Below, in pieces: positions 43,656-52,521 of a DNA stretch of 64,000 nucleotides (position 1 is its first letter; each line of letters opens with the position of its first letter). The DNA comes from Tropicimonas sediminicola (GTDB taxonomy: Bacteria > Pseudomonadota > Alphaproteobacteria > Rhodobacterales > Rhodobacteraceae). The notes beneath the pieces were generated by a model. It ran no database searches, had not been told where the DNA came from, and was given only the letters and a program-made list of their open reading frames with translations. The stretch lies in NCBI RefSeq assembly GCF_900188335.1, contig NZ_FZOY01000009.1:62001-126000 (forward strand), in the 5' to 3' direction. The position numbers were made by a program, and so were the translations under genes.

Positions 43656-43681
43656 CTGTCCTGCAAGCCGGGTGGCCGGGG

Positions 43682-43978
43682 TCATGCCGGTACGGGCTCT
43701 GCCCAGTCCATGCCCGAGAACGCCTCCCGAAACGCGAAACGCTCCAGGTGGCGGTCGATCACGTCCCGCGCCTTCTCCAGTGCGTCCTCGCGATCCACGT
43801 TCATGCGGATCCGAAGGGCCGCGGCGTCGGCCGACAGCTCGGCCTTGCCGAAGGGAAAGGCGACGCTGCCCCATTGCTCGTCGAAGCTGACCTCGACCTT
43901 GTGGGCGAAGTGCTTGCAGAGCTGCTGGAGGTATTTGCTGGCGTTCGGGGTGCCGTAAGTGCCGTCTATCGTGTACAT
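43682..43978 (-). CDS. DUF2218-family protein
   Basis: A 98-residue soluble protein with the DUF2218 pattern YLQQLCKHFAHKVEVSFDEQWGSVAFPFGKAEL and RFAFREAF. Two in-frame ATGs lie 6 nt apart. AGGA abuts the first but is 6 nt from the second, so the start at 43978 is preferred. Family members are repeatedly found beside siderophore uptake genes, as here (divergent from the importer binding protein), but their role is unknown; iron release or siderophore handling is a guess. Confidence 0.88.
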   Translation of the reverse strand: MYTIDGTYGTPNASKYLQQLCKHFAHKVEVSFDEQWGSVAFPFGKAELSADAAALRIRMNVDREDALEKARDVIDRHLERFAFREAFSGMDWAEPVPA

Positions 43979-43988
43979 GTGCATTCCT

Positions 43989-44009
43989 GATTATTTTGCT
44001 CAGATTATT
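43989..44009. promoter_or_regulatory. GATTATT direct repeat in the iron-gene divergent promoter
   Basis: GATTATT occurs at 43989-43995 and 44003-44009, 14 bp apart, in an AT-rich island between the DUF2218 and siderophore-importer genes. The hexamer ATTATT resembles Fur-box units. Alphaproteobacteria also use other iron regulators (Irr, RirA, IscR), so the binding protein cannot be named. Confidence 0.4.
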
Positions 44010-44107
44010 GTCTGGACCTCGCGATTTCAAGCCGCTAGAGACGCTCCGAAGCGGGACGCCAGCCTGATGCCAGCACCACGCCGCGCAGACAGATCAGGAG
44101 CATCCCG

Positions 44108-45016
44108 ATGAACAGGATTACCGGTGGCACCGCCGCCGCCTTCGCCCTTGCCGCCATGCTCTCGACCGCCTCGGCGGCGGAGACCGTATCGATCGAGACC
44201 GCCCGTGGCCCGGTCGAGGCGCCGGAAGTCCCCGCGACCATCGCCGCCTTCGATGTCGCCGCCATCGATACGCTCGATGCGCTCGGCGTGACCGTCGCGG
44301 CTGTGCCGCAGCCACTCTACGTCCCGTATCTCGAGGATCTGACCGGCATCGCACAGCCTGTCGGCAGCCTGTTCGAACCGGATTTCGAGGCACTCGCGAT
44401 CCTCGCCCCCGACCTGATCGTGGCGGGTGGTCGGTCCTCCTCCCAGGTTGACGCGCTGGCCCGCATCGCGCCGACGCTCGACATGACGATCAGCGGCGAT
44501 ACGCTGATCGCCGACGCCAAGGCCCGCATTGACGCCTACGGCACGCTCATGGGCCTCGAGGACAAGGCGGCCGAGTTGAAGGCCGGCCTCGACGCCAAGC
44601 TCACGCAAGCCCGTGCCGCCGTGGACGGCAAGGGCGACGCGCTGATCCTCATGGCGAACGGTCCCAAGATCTCCGCCTACGGCGCCGGGTCCCGTTTCGG
44701 CTGGCTGCACCGGGAGCTGGCCCTCCCCGAGGCGGTCGAGGGCGTGGACGTGCAGACCCACGGCGAGGCCGTCTCCTTCGAGTTCGTGGCGGAGGCCGAC
44801 CCGGACTGGCTGATCGTCGTGGATCGCGGCGCGGCAATCGGCGAAGAGGGCGCGGGCGCCGCCGAGACGCTCGACAACCAGTTGGTCGCCGGCACCAAGG
44901 CCTGGAAGAACGGCCATGTCATCTACGTGGACCCGGCATCGATCTATATCGCGGGCGGCGGCGTCCAGTCGATCACCGGGATCCTCGACCAGCTGATCGC
45001 GGCCTTCGAAGGCTGA
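44108..45016 (+). CDS. Siderophore ABC importer periplasmic binding protein
   Basis: A 302-residue class III (FecB/FatB-like) binding protein. Signal peptide 1-23 (ending ASA), then the helical-backbone fold with ATIAAFDVAAIDTLDALGV, LAPDLIVAGGRSSSQVDAL and the C-terminal GGGVQSITGILDQLIAAF. AGGAG lies 8 nt upstream of the ATG. First gene of the four-gene importer. It resembles binding proteins for catecholate siderophores such as petrobactin and vibriobactin, but ligand residues cannot be read by eye. Confidence 0.94.
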   Translation: MNRITGGTAAAFALAAMLSTASAAETVSIETARGPVEAPEVPATIAAFDVAAIDTLDALGVTVAAVPQPLYVPYLEDLTGIAQPVGSLFEPDFEALAILAPDLIVAGGRSSSQVDALARIAPTLDMTISGDTLIADAKARIDAYGTLMGLEDKAAELKAGLDAKLTQARAAVDGKGDALILMANGPKISAYGAGSRFGWLHRELALPEAVEGVDVQTHGEAVSFEFVAEADPDWLIVVDRGAAIGEEGAGAAETLDNQLVAGTKAWKNGHVIYVDPASIYIAGGGVQSITGILDQLIAAFEG

Positions 45017-45067
45017 CCCGACCACCGGTCCGGGCTTCCGCGCCCGGACCCTTCGGCACGATCCCGG

Positions 45068-46021
45068 ATGCGCCTTTCCTACCTTCTCACCGCCACGGCC
45101 CTGCTCGTGCTGTCGCTGCTGTCGGTCCTCGTTGGCGCTGCCGATTTTCGCCTCCAGGACGTGACGGCCGACCCGGACGCGCTCCGGCTGCTCCTGACGA
45201 GCCGCCTGCCCCGCACCTTCGCCGCGCTGCTGACCGGGGCCTCGATGGCGGTGGCCGGGGTCATCATGCAGCTCCTGGTGCGCAACCGTTTCGTCGAACC
45301 CGGAACCACCGGCACGACGGAGGCCGCGATGCTGGGCCTGCTCTGCGTCACCCTGCTGGCTCCGGGCGCGCCGATCCTGCTCAAGATGATCGCCTCGGCA
45401 ATGGCCGCGCTGGTCGGCATGGCCGGATTCCTGCTGCTCCTGCGTCGCCTGCCGCCCGCGCAGCCGCTGCTGGTGCCACTGGTCGGGCTGATCTACAGCG
45501 GGATCATCGGCGCAGGCGCAACCTTCATCGCCTACCAGGCCGACCTGCTGCAATACCTCGGCGTCTGGATGAGCGGCGAGTTCTCTGGCGTTCTGGCAGG
45601 CCGTTACGAATTGCTCTGGCTTGCAGGCGCCCTGGCCCTCGTCGCCTATGTGGCAGCCGACCAGTTCACCATCGCGGGCCTTGGCCGCGCGACCTCGGTC
45701 TCGCTCGGTCTCAACCATGCGCAGATCGTGGTGCTCGGCCTCGTCACCGTCTCGCTGGTCACGGCGCTTGTCGTGGTCACCGTGGGAATGGTGCCTTTCG
45801 TCGGGCTGGTCGTGCCGAACATCGTCGCACGCACCATGGGCGACAACCTGCGTGCCTCGCTTCCGGTCGTCGCGGGCCTTGGCGGCGGCCTGGTGCTGGC
45901 GGCCGACCTGTTCGGACGCGTGATCCGCTATCCCTATGAAGTTCCCGCCGGCACGGTCTTTGGCGTGATGGGCGCCGCGGTCTTCCTCTGGCTCCTGCTG
46001 GGGAGGCCTGCCCGTGCCTGA
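45068..46021 (+). CDS. FecCD-family siderophore importer permease
   Basis: A 317-residue permease of the BtuC/FecCD fold with nine to ten hydrophobic segments. Family signatures include SRLPRTFAALLTGASMAVAGVIMQ near the start and VGMVPFVGLVVPNIVARTMG, the ATPase-coupling loop. It overlaps the second permease by 8 nt. It forms a heterodimer with the product of the next gene. Confidence 0.95.
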   Translation: MRLSYLLTATALLVLSLLSVLVGAADFRLQDVTADPDALRLLLTSRLPRTFAALLTGASMAVAGVIMQLLVRNRFVEPGTTGTTEAAMLGLLCVTLLAPGAPILLKMIASAMAALVGMAGFLLLLRRLPPAQPLLVPLVGLIYSGIIGAGATFIAYQADLLQYLGVWMSGEFSGVLAGRYELLWLAGALALVAYVAADQFTIAGLGRATSVSLGLNHAQIVVLGLVTVSLVTALVVVTVGMVPFVGLVVPNIVARTMGDNLRASLPVVAGLGGGLVLAADLFGRVIRYPYEVPAGTVFGVMGAAVFLWLLLGRPARA

Positions 46022-46958
46022 GCGCCGCCTGATGCTGCTCGCAGCCCTGCTGACCGCCGCGAGCGCGTTCTTCCTGTTCTGGGGCCTCAAGGGGCCGGTC
46101 GGGTTTATCCTGGAGCTTCGGGCAACCAAGCTCGCCGCGCTTCTGGTGGTCGGAGTGGCCCTTGGCACCAGCACCGTCGTCTTTCAGACCATCACCGGCA
46201 ACCGTATCCTGACGCCCGCGATCATGGGGTTCGACGCGCTTTTCCTTCTGATGCAGACAGTGCTCGTGTTCCTGCTCGGCGGAATCGGCTACGCAACGCT
46301 TCCCGGCGGGGCAAAGTTCCTGCTGGAGACGCTGGTGATGATGGGCGCGGCGATGTTGCTCTTTGCCCTCCTCATGGGCCGCGGTCGGCAGGACATGCAC
46401 CGCATGTTGCTGGTGGGCGTGATCTTCGGCGTGCTCTTCCGCTCCCTCACCGCCTTCCTGCAACGCATTATCGATCCGTCCGAGTTCGCGGTCGTGCAAG
46501 GCGCAATGTTCGCCAGTTTCGGCGCGGTCGATCCACTGCAACTCGCCATCGCGGGGGCGGTCACGGTGCTGGCGCTTGCCGTGCTGTGGCGTATCGCCGG
46601 GGAGCTCGACGTCGTCGCACTCGGGCGCAATGCGGCGATCGGGCTCGGGCTGCCCTTCGACCGGCTGGTGCTGGGCCTCCTGGCGCTTGTCGCCGCGCTG
46701 GTCTCCGTCTCGACCGCGCTTGTCGGACCGATCACCTTTCTCGGCCTGCTGGTGGCGGCGCTGGCGCACGGGATCATGCGCACCCACCGCCACGCCTTTC
46801 TGCTGCCCGCAGCCGGGATGCTGGCCGCGCTGGTCCTCGTGGCGGGCCAGTCGCTCTTCGAGCGCGTGCTCAGGATGCAATCCACCCTCTCCGTGATCGT
46901 GGAATTCCTCGGCGGCCTTTTCTTCCTCTACCTCGTACTCAGGGGACGCATCCGATGA
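46014..46958 (+). CDS. FecCD-family siderophore importer permease, second subunit
   Basis: A 314-residue permease with the FecCD fold. Signatures are RATKLAALLVVGVALGTSTVVFQTITGNRILTPAIMG in two adjoining blocks and LVGPITFLGLLVAALAHGIM. It starts with GTG at 46014, preceded by GGGAGG 7 nt upstream and overlapping the first permease stop. It ends in an ATGA overlap with the ATPase gene. Confidence 0.94.
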   Translation: MPERRLMLLAALLTAASAFFLFWGLKGPVGFILELRATKLAALLVVGVALGTSTVVFQTITGNRILTPAIMGFDALFLLMQTVLVFLLGGIGYATLPGGAKFLLETLVMMGAAMLLFALLMGRGRQDMHRMLLVGVIFGVLFRSLTAFLQRIIDPSEFAVVQGAMFASFGAVDPLQLAIAGAVTVLALAVLWRIAGELDVVALGRNAAIGLGLPFDRLVLGLLALVAALVSVSTALVGPITFLGLLVAALAHGIMRTHRHAFLLPAAGMLAALVLVAGQSLFERVLRMQSTLSVIVEFLGGLFFLYLVLRGRIR

Positions 46959-47722
46959 TCTCCATCCGCAATGTCAGCCACCGCATCGGCCAGTCGCAGA
47001 TCCTGCGGGACGTCTCCGCCGACATCCCCGACGCCGGCATCACCGCACTGATCGGGCCGAACGGCGCGGGCAAGTCGACACTTCTGAACCTCGTCGCGCG
47101 GCTGCTGACGCTCCAGACCGGGCGGATCGAGATCGATGGACAGGACATCGCCCGAACCTCCTCGCGAGACCTCGCCCTCAAGCTCGCCATCGTCGCGCAG
47201 CAGCTGGGCGTGGCGTCGCGGCTGCGGGTGCGCGACCTCGTGGGCTTCGGCCGTTGGCCGCATCACCGTGGCCGCCCCGGTCCGGAGGACGAGGCCACCG
47301 TGGCCGAGGCGATCGCGTCCTTCGACCTCGGCGCACTCCAGCACAGGTTTCTCGACGAGTTGTCCGGTGGCCAGCAGCAGCGCGCCTTCGTCGCCATGGG
47401 GTTTGCGCAGGGCACGGACTGGCTCCTGCTCGACGAACCACTCAACAACCTGGACATGTTCCACGCGCGCGCCCTCATGGCCCGCGTTCACGCGCTGAGC
47501 CGGCCCGAGGCGCCGCGCCCCCGGCGCGTGGTCATGGTCGTCCACGAGATCAACTACGCCGCCGCCTGGGCCGACCATATCATCGCCCTCAAGGATGGCG
47601 CGGTCGCTGCCTGCGGGGCGCCGACGGAGGTTCTGACAAACCCGGTGCTTTCGGCGCTCTTCGGGATGGAAATCCGGGTCGAGGAATTGCACGGCCGCCC
47701 CCTCATCCTGCACCACATCTGA
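46955..47722 (+). CDS. Siderophore importer ATPase, FecE type
   Basis: A 255-residue ABC ATPase. Walker A GPNGAGKST (about 36-44), Q-loop VAQQLGVASRLRVRDLV, signature LSGGQQQRAFVAMGFAQG and Walker B WLLLDEPLNNLDM are intact. The start is the ATG that overlaps the permease stop by 4 nt; the longer open frame upstream is shadow. Convergent with the TonB gene, 13 nt between stops. Confidence 0.95.
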   Translation: MISIRNVSHRIGQSQILRDVSADIPDAGITALIGPNGAGKSTLLNLVARLLTLQTGRIEIDGQDIARTSSRDLALKLAIVAQQLGVASRLRVRDLVGFGRWPHHRGRPGPEDEATVAEAIASFDLGALQHRFLDELSGGQQQRAFVAMGFAQGTDWLLLDEPLNNLDMFHARALMARVHALSRPEAPRPRRVVMVVHEINYAAAWADHIIALKDGAVAACGAPTEVLTNPVLSALFGMEIRVEELHGRPLILHHI

Positions 47723-47735
47723 GCCGTTCCGGGCC

Positions 47736-48689
47736 TCATCGCCCGCTGATCTTCACCGTATACGCCCGTCGCGCGCCCTGCGGCGGCGGGGGAAAAGGCG
47801 CGGCGCGGCGGACCTGCGCCAATGCGGCCTCGTCCAGGCTGGGCGAGCCGGAACTGCGCGCGATCGAGATCGACGCAAGCGCACCATTGGCGCCGATGGC
47901 AAAGGCCACCACGGTTTCCCCCCGCGCGTTGGTGGCCGAGCGCCGCACCCGGTTGATCCGGGAGAAGACCTTGCCGGGGTAGTTGGACGCGGCCGCATTG
48001 CCCTGCCTGCTCGTCCGCCCCTCCGCTGCGCCGGAGGCATTGGCCGTCGCCTCCGCCCGGCCCGTCGCCACACCTGCACGGGCGTTGGTGTCGGAATTCC
48101 CCTGTGCGCTCGCGGCGGCCCGTTTGGGCGGCTCAGCCTGCGTTTTCGTCGGTGCCGGCCTTGCAACCTCCACGCGCGGCGGGCGCTCGGGCGGGCGCGC
48201 GGCCTGCGTCGGCGCGCGTTCGGTGGGGGCGTCCTCTGCGGCTTCCTCGTCCGGCCTCTCCACCTCGGGCTCCATCGGCGCCGGCGCGGCGGCCTCGGTC
48301 ATCGCAGCCTGCTCGACAGGTCTTGCCGCCTGAAGGACCGGGACGTCAGACGGCGCCTGCACCGTCGGCGCAACGCGGGCGGGCTGCGACACTTGGGCGG
48401 CATGGGACGTCAGCGGCTTGGCCGTTGGGGCCGTCGGGGCGAGGCGCGCACTGGAGACAGGCGGCGTCGTGTCCGAGACAGGCTCACTGACCGCTTCGTT
48501 TGCGACCTCGGGAGACAGGATGCCCGCGGACATGTCGGCAAAGGAATTGCCTGGCACCGCCATTTCCCCTGCCGCGCCGCCTTCGATCTCGATCCGTGGC
48601 TGCGCAGCCTGGACCAGCAGAACCCCGCCATGTGCGGCCGCCGCCAGGGCCAGGGCCGCAAGCGCGGCACCTCTCGATCTCGGGATCAT
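47736..48689 (-). CDS. tonB: TonB energy-transducing protein
   Basis: A 317-residue TonB-family protein. A short N-terminal membrane anchor (about 7-28), a long Ala/Pro/Glu-rich periplasm-spanning region (about 50-230) and the C-terminal TonB domain (NYPGKVFSRINRVRRSATNARG, then GSPSLDEAALAQVRRAAPFPPPP). Its start overlaps the second ExbD stop by ATGA. It links proton-motive force through ExbB/ExbD to the receptor at 41651-43618. Confidence 0.95.
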   Translation of the reverse strand: MIPRSRGAALAALALAAAAHGGVLLVQAAQPRIEIEGGAAGEMAVPGNSFADMSAGILSPEVANEAVSEPVSDTTPPVSSARLAPTAPTAKPLTSHAAQVSQPARVAPTVQAPSDVPVLQAARPVEQAAMTEAAAPAPMEPEVERPDEEAAEDAPTERAPTQAARPPERPPRVEVARPAPTKTQAEPPKRAAASAQGNSDTNARAGVATGRAEATANASGAAEGRTSRQGNAAASNYPGKVFSRINRVRRSATNARGETVVAFAIGANGALASISIARSSGSPSLDEAALAQVRRAAPFPPPPQGARRAYTVKISGR

Positions 48690-49075
48690 TGCAGCGCCCT
48701 CTCGGTCACGACCAGCACGCCGACAGCCCCGGGCGCCCGCAACTCACCTCCGATGCGGACGAGATCCGCCGCCGGCAATTCCCGGTCCGGCACGACGCGG
48801 ATTGCGCCATGCCTCACGTCCTCAGGCAGCTCGGCCAGAAAGCGCTCGACAGATTCCACCGTCCGCCCCCGCAGCGACAGCCGCCCGTCGGGATGGATGA
48901 CCAGCGTGTCCGGCGGCTCGCGCGCCTCCAACCCGCTCGTCTCGACAAGCGACAGGTCGCTGTCGAGCGGCGGCGCCAGTGTCCCCGCGATCATGAAGAA
49001 GATCAGCATCAGGAACACCACGTTGATCAGCGCGATGGTCGGCTCCTTGCGGGCGGCGGATTTGCGGCGGACCAT
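48686..49075 (-). CDS. exbD: ExbD-family biopolymer transport protein (second copy)
   Basis: A 129-residue ExbD/TolR-family protein with one membrane anchor (ALINVVFLMLIFFMIAGTL). The membrane position normally held by Asp reads Asn here (INVVF, against IDVIF in the other copy), a notable change in the proton-path residue. The periplasmic domain DTLVIHPDGRLSLRG is otherwise normal. Encoded 3 nt after the first ExbD and coupled to TonB. Confidence 0.92.
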   Translation of the reverse strand: MVRRKSAARKEPTIALINVVFLMLIFFMIAGTLAPPLDSDLSLVETSGLEAREPPDTLVIHPDGRLSLRGRTVESVERFLAELPEDVRHGAIRVVPDRELPAADLVRIGGELRAPGAVGVLVVTERALQ

Positions 49076-49078
49076 GGG

Positions 49079-49459
49079 TTACCCCAGCACACTGGCGGCA
49101 AGCCCATCGACCCCGCGCAAGAGCGCGAGAAGATCGACAAGCCGTTGGGAGGACGCCTCCGGCGTCAGGCTGATCAGCACGTTCCGCTCTTCCCCGCCCA
49201 TCAGCTCCGCCAGCGTCTCGGGGAGGGCGTCGAAGGCGACCGGTCGCCCGTTCAGCAGCAGGTCCTCCGCGGAAAGACGCAGGAACAGCACCGGCCGATC
49301 GCCGGCCAAGCCCCCTGCCCCGGAGCCATTGAGCTCGATCTCGCCGTACCTGGAGAACGTCGAGGACAGCATGAAGAACAGCAGCAACAGGAAGATGACG
49401 TCGATCAGCGACGTCATGGACAGCCGCCCCCGCCGCCGGCGAACCGTCTCAAGCGCCAT
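49079..49459 (-). CDS. exbD: ExbD-family biopolymer transport protein (first copy)
   Basis: A 126-residue ExbD/TolR-family protein. The anchor SLIDVIFLLLLFFMLSSTF keeps the conserved membrane Asp (about residue 20) required for proton-driven motion. It overlaps the end of exbB by 11 nt, so is coupled to it. With the Asn-bearing copy next door it suggests a hetero-dimeric ExbD pair in the motor. Confidence 0.93.
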   Translation of the reverse strand: MALETVRRRRGRLSMTSLIDVIFLLLLFFMLSSTFSRYGEIELNGSGAGGLAGDRPVLFLRLSAEDLLLNGRPVAFDALPETLAELMGGEERNVLISLTPEASSQRLVDLLALLRGVDGLAASVLG

Positions 49460-50132
49460 TGGGCACCCGGTCCGTCCGCCACCCGGAACGCGGCGCGACC
49501 TCCCCCTTGGCTGGCGAGAACACGGTGCGCAGCGCGCGGTTGGCGAAGACGCGCTCGCGCTGCATCCGTGCCTCGAACCAGTTCAGGACCAGCGAAGTCG
49601 GCATCGCGACGGCGAGCCCCGCCGCGGTGGTCAGAAGCGCCACCCAGATGCCGCCCGCCAAGAGCGAGGGATCGACCGAAGACCCCGCCGTCTGCAACTG
49701 ACGGAACGCCTCGATCATGCCGAGCACGGTTCCGAATAGCCCCAGAAGCGGCGCCAGCTGGGCGACCATGTCCAGCGTCCCGAGCCCGTGTTCGAGCCGG
49801 GAGAAACGCTCCTCGGCCTCGGCATCGACACGCGCGGACAACGCGGGATCGTTGCCCCCCTCGCGCTCGATGGCCATTCGGATCACCGGGGCGAGGTAGC
49901 TGCGGCTGTCTTCCAGCATGCGCAGGGCGAGTGCCGCGTCGCCGCGGTCCCATGCTTCGACAGCGTTGCCGAGCGCAAGGTGCCGGCCGACATGCGCCGC
50001 CTTGTACTGCCAGAGCTTGTAGAGGATCAGCGCCAGGGTGGCGACCGACACGAGGATCAGCGTCACAACCACCGGTCCGCCGAGCTCGAACACCCCGACC
50101 ATCGCGGACCAAATCCGTTCGAGCGGGGTCAT
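49449..50132 (-). CDS. exbB: ExbB/TolQ/MotA-family proton channel protein
   Basis: A 227-residue ExbB-family protein with three membrane segments (about 17-38, 122-145 and 165-187). The family motif LAPLLGLFGTVLGMIEAF is at about 125-142 and GIWVALLTTAAGLAVAMPTSLVLNWF follows in two parts of the third segment. The ATG overlaps the stop of the secreted protein gene by 4 nt. It forms the stator ring powering TonB. Confidence 0.95.
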   Translation of the reverse strand: MTPLERIWSAMVGVFELGGPVVVTLILVSVATLALILYKLWQYKAAHVGRHLALGNAVEAWDRGDAALALRMLEDSRSYLAPVIRMAIEREGGNDPALSARVDAEAEERFSRLEHGLGTLDMVAQLAPLLGLFGTVLGMIEAFRQLQTAGSSVDPSLLAGGIWVALLTTAAGLAVAMPTSLVLNWFEARMQRERVFANRALRTVFSPAKGEVAPRSGWRTDRVPNGA

Positions 50133-50605
50133 CCGAGGAGCTCCACGTCCGTCCGCGTCGTCAGCTCGAGCCCGTCGATGCAGGCGCCCACGGCCAGCCC
50201 CTCGCCCTCGCACGCATGCGCGCCATTGATCAGCACCGATCCGATCTCGGCGCATTCCAACCCGTCGAACTGGAACTGCCGGACACGGGGCCGGCCGGCT
50301 GGCAGATCCTTGAGGTCGAGAAGGGTCATCAGCGCGACCTGCCCTTCGCGGGAGAAGAGCACCGTCTCGTAAACGGCCTGATCGATATCCAGCGCGGAGC
50401 CGTTCCGGATCAGGAAACTCATCCGGCAGGTACCCGGGAGCTCCTCGGCCGAGCTGAGTTCGATCGAGAGCCCGGCCGGAGCCTCGTCGCTCGCCGCATA
50501 CGCCGGGGAGACCACGAGCAAGGCCAGAACGCCTCCCAGAACGTGCCTGATGCGGCAAGCCGAACGCAGACTGGCGCATCGCCCCGCGCCCCGGCTCACG
50601 GGCAC
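50129..50605 (-). CDS. Secreted cysteine-containing protein at the head of the TonB operon
   Basis: A protein of about 158 residues whose hydrophobic segment VLGGVLALLVVSPAYA with AYA-type cleavage indicates export. The mature part has four Cys (GTCRMSF, GLECAEIG, HACEGEG, GACIDG) and reads IRNGSALDIDQAVYETVLFSREG. The GTG at 50605 is chosen to give a plausible signal peptide; an ATG at 50689 and a TTG at 50701 are possible but add a long polar leader. Coupled by ATGA to exbB. I do not know its function; its position suggests a periplasmic accessory of the TonB motor. Confidence 0.7.
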   Translation of the reverse strand: MPVSRGAGRCASLRSACRIRHVLGGVLALLVVSPAYAASDEAPAGLSIELSSAEELPGTCRMSFLIRNGSALDIDQAVYETVLFSREGQVALMTLLDLKDLPAGRPRVRQFQFDGLECAEIGSVLINGAHACEGEGLAVGACIDGLELTTRTDVELLG

Positions 50606-50701
50606 GCATTCGCCCCCGGACCCCGATTTGCCCTGATACAGCCTCAACGTCCATCTCCTCGTTTCCGGTCCCGCCGGCACGCACACCATCGGGCACCCCA
50701 A

Positions 50702-51024
50702 CCATGCGGGGCGGGATCATTCGTTCGTTTCTGGGAAGGCTGGAACACCTCGGTGTCTGGCTATCGCCTTATCCGATGGAATTAGTCGGAATCGCAAGGG
50801 ATTTCCTCGGACCGTCCCGGTCTGGGCACTTCGTTTCGGAAACTGCTCGTCGCCCAGTTGATGCGGATCTGCAACGATGCGCACCGTTTCAAGGCCGATT
50901 GGACAACGACCCGGCCTGAGAGGCGGGTGTCGGACTTGACCTCGCGACAGCCAAGAAGCCACTAAAACTTTAGAAGATTAGTCTTTGACGGATATTGGCA
51001 AAATGAATTGGGAGCTTCCCTTGC
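50702..51024. promoter_or_regulatory. Divergent region with a CTAAA/TTTAG palindrome
   Basis: A 323-nt gap between the TonB operon (minus) and the polytopic membrane protein (plus). No gene is seen. The right end is AT-rich and holds CTAAAACTTTAG at 50962-50973, followed by TTAGTC at 50978-50983. The same TTAGTC half-element occurs at the receptor promoter. It may be an iron-regulated promoter for the TonB operon, though it lies over 250 bp from that start. Confidence 0.4.
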
Positions 51025-52521
51025 ATGAGCCGAAACGCGATTGACCTGCGGCAAGGCGATGCGGGGCGTCTGATTTTCTCTTACGCGTACCTCGGCCTGC
51101 CGCTGCTGATCTTTGGATTGGGCTGGCTGCGGCCGGGGTTCGGCGCGATCCTCTTCGCCGTGGTTCTGATCGGGTTCATGCTCCTGATCCGGCAATTGCG
51201 GACCATCGACGTATCGGATCCGCCGCCGGCGGGCCTCTCACTTCGCCAGTTCACGCCGATCGCAGCCATTCTGTTCTGCTGGTCTATCTTCTCCGGGATC
51301 GGCGGGTTCGGTTTCCAGAATTCCGACTGGATCGCGCACAACGGCCTGTTGAACCACCTCTCCAGGGAATCCTGGCCGCTCATCCTCCACCCACCGGGAG
51401 ATCCGACCGGAGAACCGTTTTATTACGTCTACTACGTTGCGTTCTACCTTCCCGCAGCGCTCGTCGGGAAACTGGCCGGGTGGACTGCCGCAAACGTCGC
51501 CCTCTTTCTCTGGGCGTTCTTCGGACTGCTGCTGGCCATGGCATGGTTTCTGCGCCTGCTCGACCTCGACGCCGGAACGCGCGGGATCTTCCTGGTGGCT
51601 CCGGTCTTCGCCCTCTTCAGCGGGCTGGATATCGTGGGGTGGGTCCTGGTTCGCGGCGGCCTTCCGGAACTCGGCGAACACATCGAGTGGTGGACGGGCA
51701 AACCGCTGCAATATTCGTCCATCAGCACGCTTCTCTTCTGGGTACCGCAACATGCGATCGCGGCCTGGATCCTGACCGGCGTGACGATGTTCTACATCCT
51801 GTCCGGCCTTGCGCCGATCTCGGTAGGGGTGTTCTACGCATTCTCCGCCTTGTGGACGCCCTTCGCGGTCGTCGGTGCGCTGCCCTTTGCGGTGTTGGCG
51901 CTGGTGATCGCGCTGCGGCGGCACAGGATCTCCGAGGTGTTCAGCCTGTCGAACCTCGTCCTTGCACCGCTTGCCCTCGCGCCCGTCGCGCTTTTCATCA
52001 CCGCGAACACGTTCAGCTTTCCATTCCAGTTTGCCATTGACGAAGACTGGCCGTCGTTTCTGCGGACCTACTCGCTGTTCATCCTGCTGGAGATCGGCGT
52101 CTTTATCCCGCCCCTCTGGTTTCTGGCCCGGGACCGATTGCTCAAAGCACCCCACGCGCCCTGGTTCTGGGTCTCCGTTTTCGTTTTCCTGGCGCTGCCA
52201 TTGATCGTGATGGGCTTCGCGAATGACATTGTCATGCGCGGGTCGATACCGGCGTTCTTCGTGCTCGGCATGTTATGTGCCTATGCACTGCTCGGCACGG
52301 GGCCAATGCTTGCGCGCCTTTTTCTCATTGCCGCGCTTTGCGTGGGGGCCATGACGCCCCTGGCGGAGATCGTGCGGAGCGCTCAGGGATACACTCTGCC
52401 ACCGCCACAGATCGAAGAGGTCCGGCATTTCCTGACACAACGCGACACTTATGTGATCCAACGGAAGGGTGATCGAGAGGCGTTCTTCTTCCGCACCCTC
52501 GCGAGGACGAACGCCCCATGA
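51025..52521 (+). CDS. Polytopic membrane protein, possible GT-C-type glycosyltransferase
   Basis: A 498-residue protein with about eleven to twelve hydrophobic segments and an extracytoplasmic loop after the second pair (GFQNSDWIAHNGLLNHLSRESW). An Asp in this first large loop and the overall layout recall GT-C glycosyltransferases that use polyprenyl-phosphate sugars, but no diagnostic motif was recognised. ATG at 51025 with GGGAG about 10 nt upstream. Its stop overlaps the GtrA gene by 4 nt, supporting a role in cell-surface glycan modification. Confidence 0.75.
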   Translation: MSRNAIDLRQGDAGRLIFSYAYLGLPLLIFGLGWLRPGFGAILFAVVLIGFMLLIRQLRTIDVSDPPPAGLSLRQFTPIAAILFCWSIFSGIGGFGFQNSDWIAHNGLLNHLSRESWPLILHPPGDPTGEPFYYVYYVAFYLPAALVGKLAGWTAANVALFLWAFFGLLLAMAWFLRLLDLDAGTRGIFLVAPVFALFSGLDIVGWVLVRGGLPELGEHIEWWTGKPLQYSSISTLLFWVPQHAIAAWILTGVTMFYILSGLAPISVGVFYAFSALWTPFAVVGALPFAVLALVIALRRHRISEVFSLSNLVLAPLALAPVALFITANTFSFPFQFAIDEDWPSFLRTYSLFILLEIGVFIPPLWFLARDRLLKAPHAPWFWVSVFVFLALPLIVMGFANDIVMRGSIPAFFVLGMLCAYALLGTGPMLARLFLIAALCVGAMTPLAEIVRSAQGYTLPPPQIEEVRHFLTQRDTYVIQRKGDREAFFFRTLARTNAP

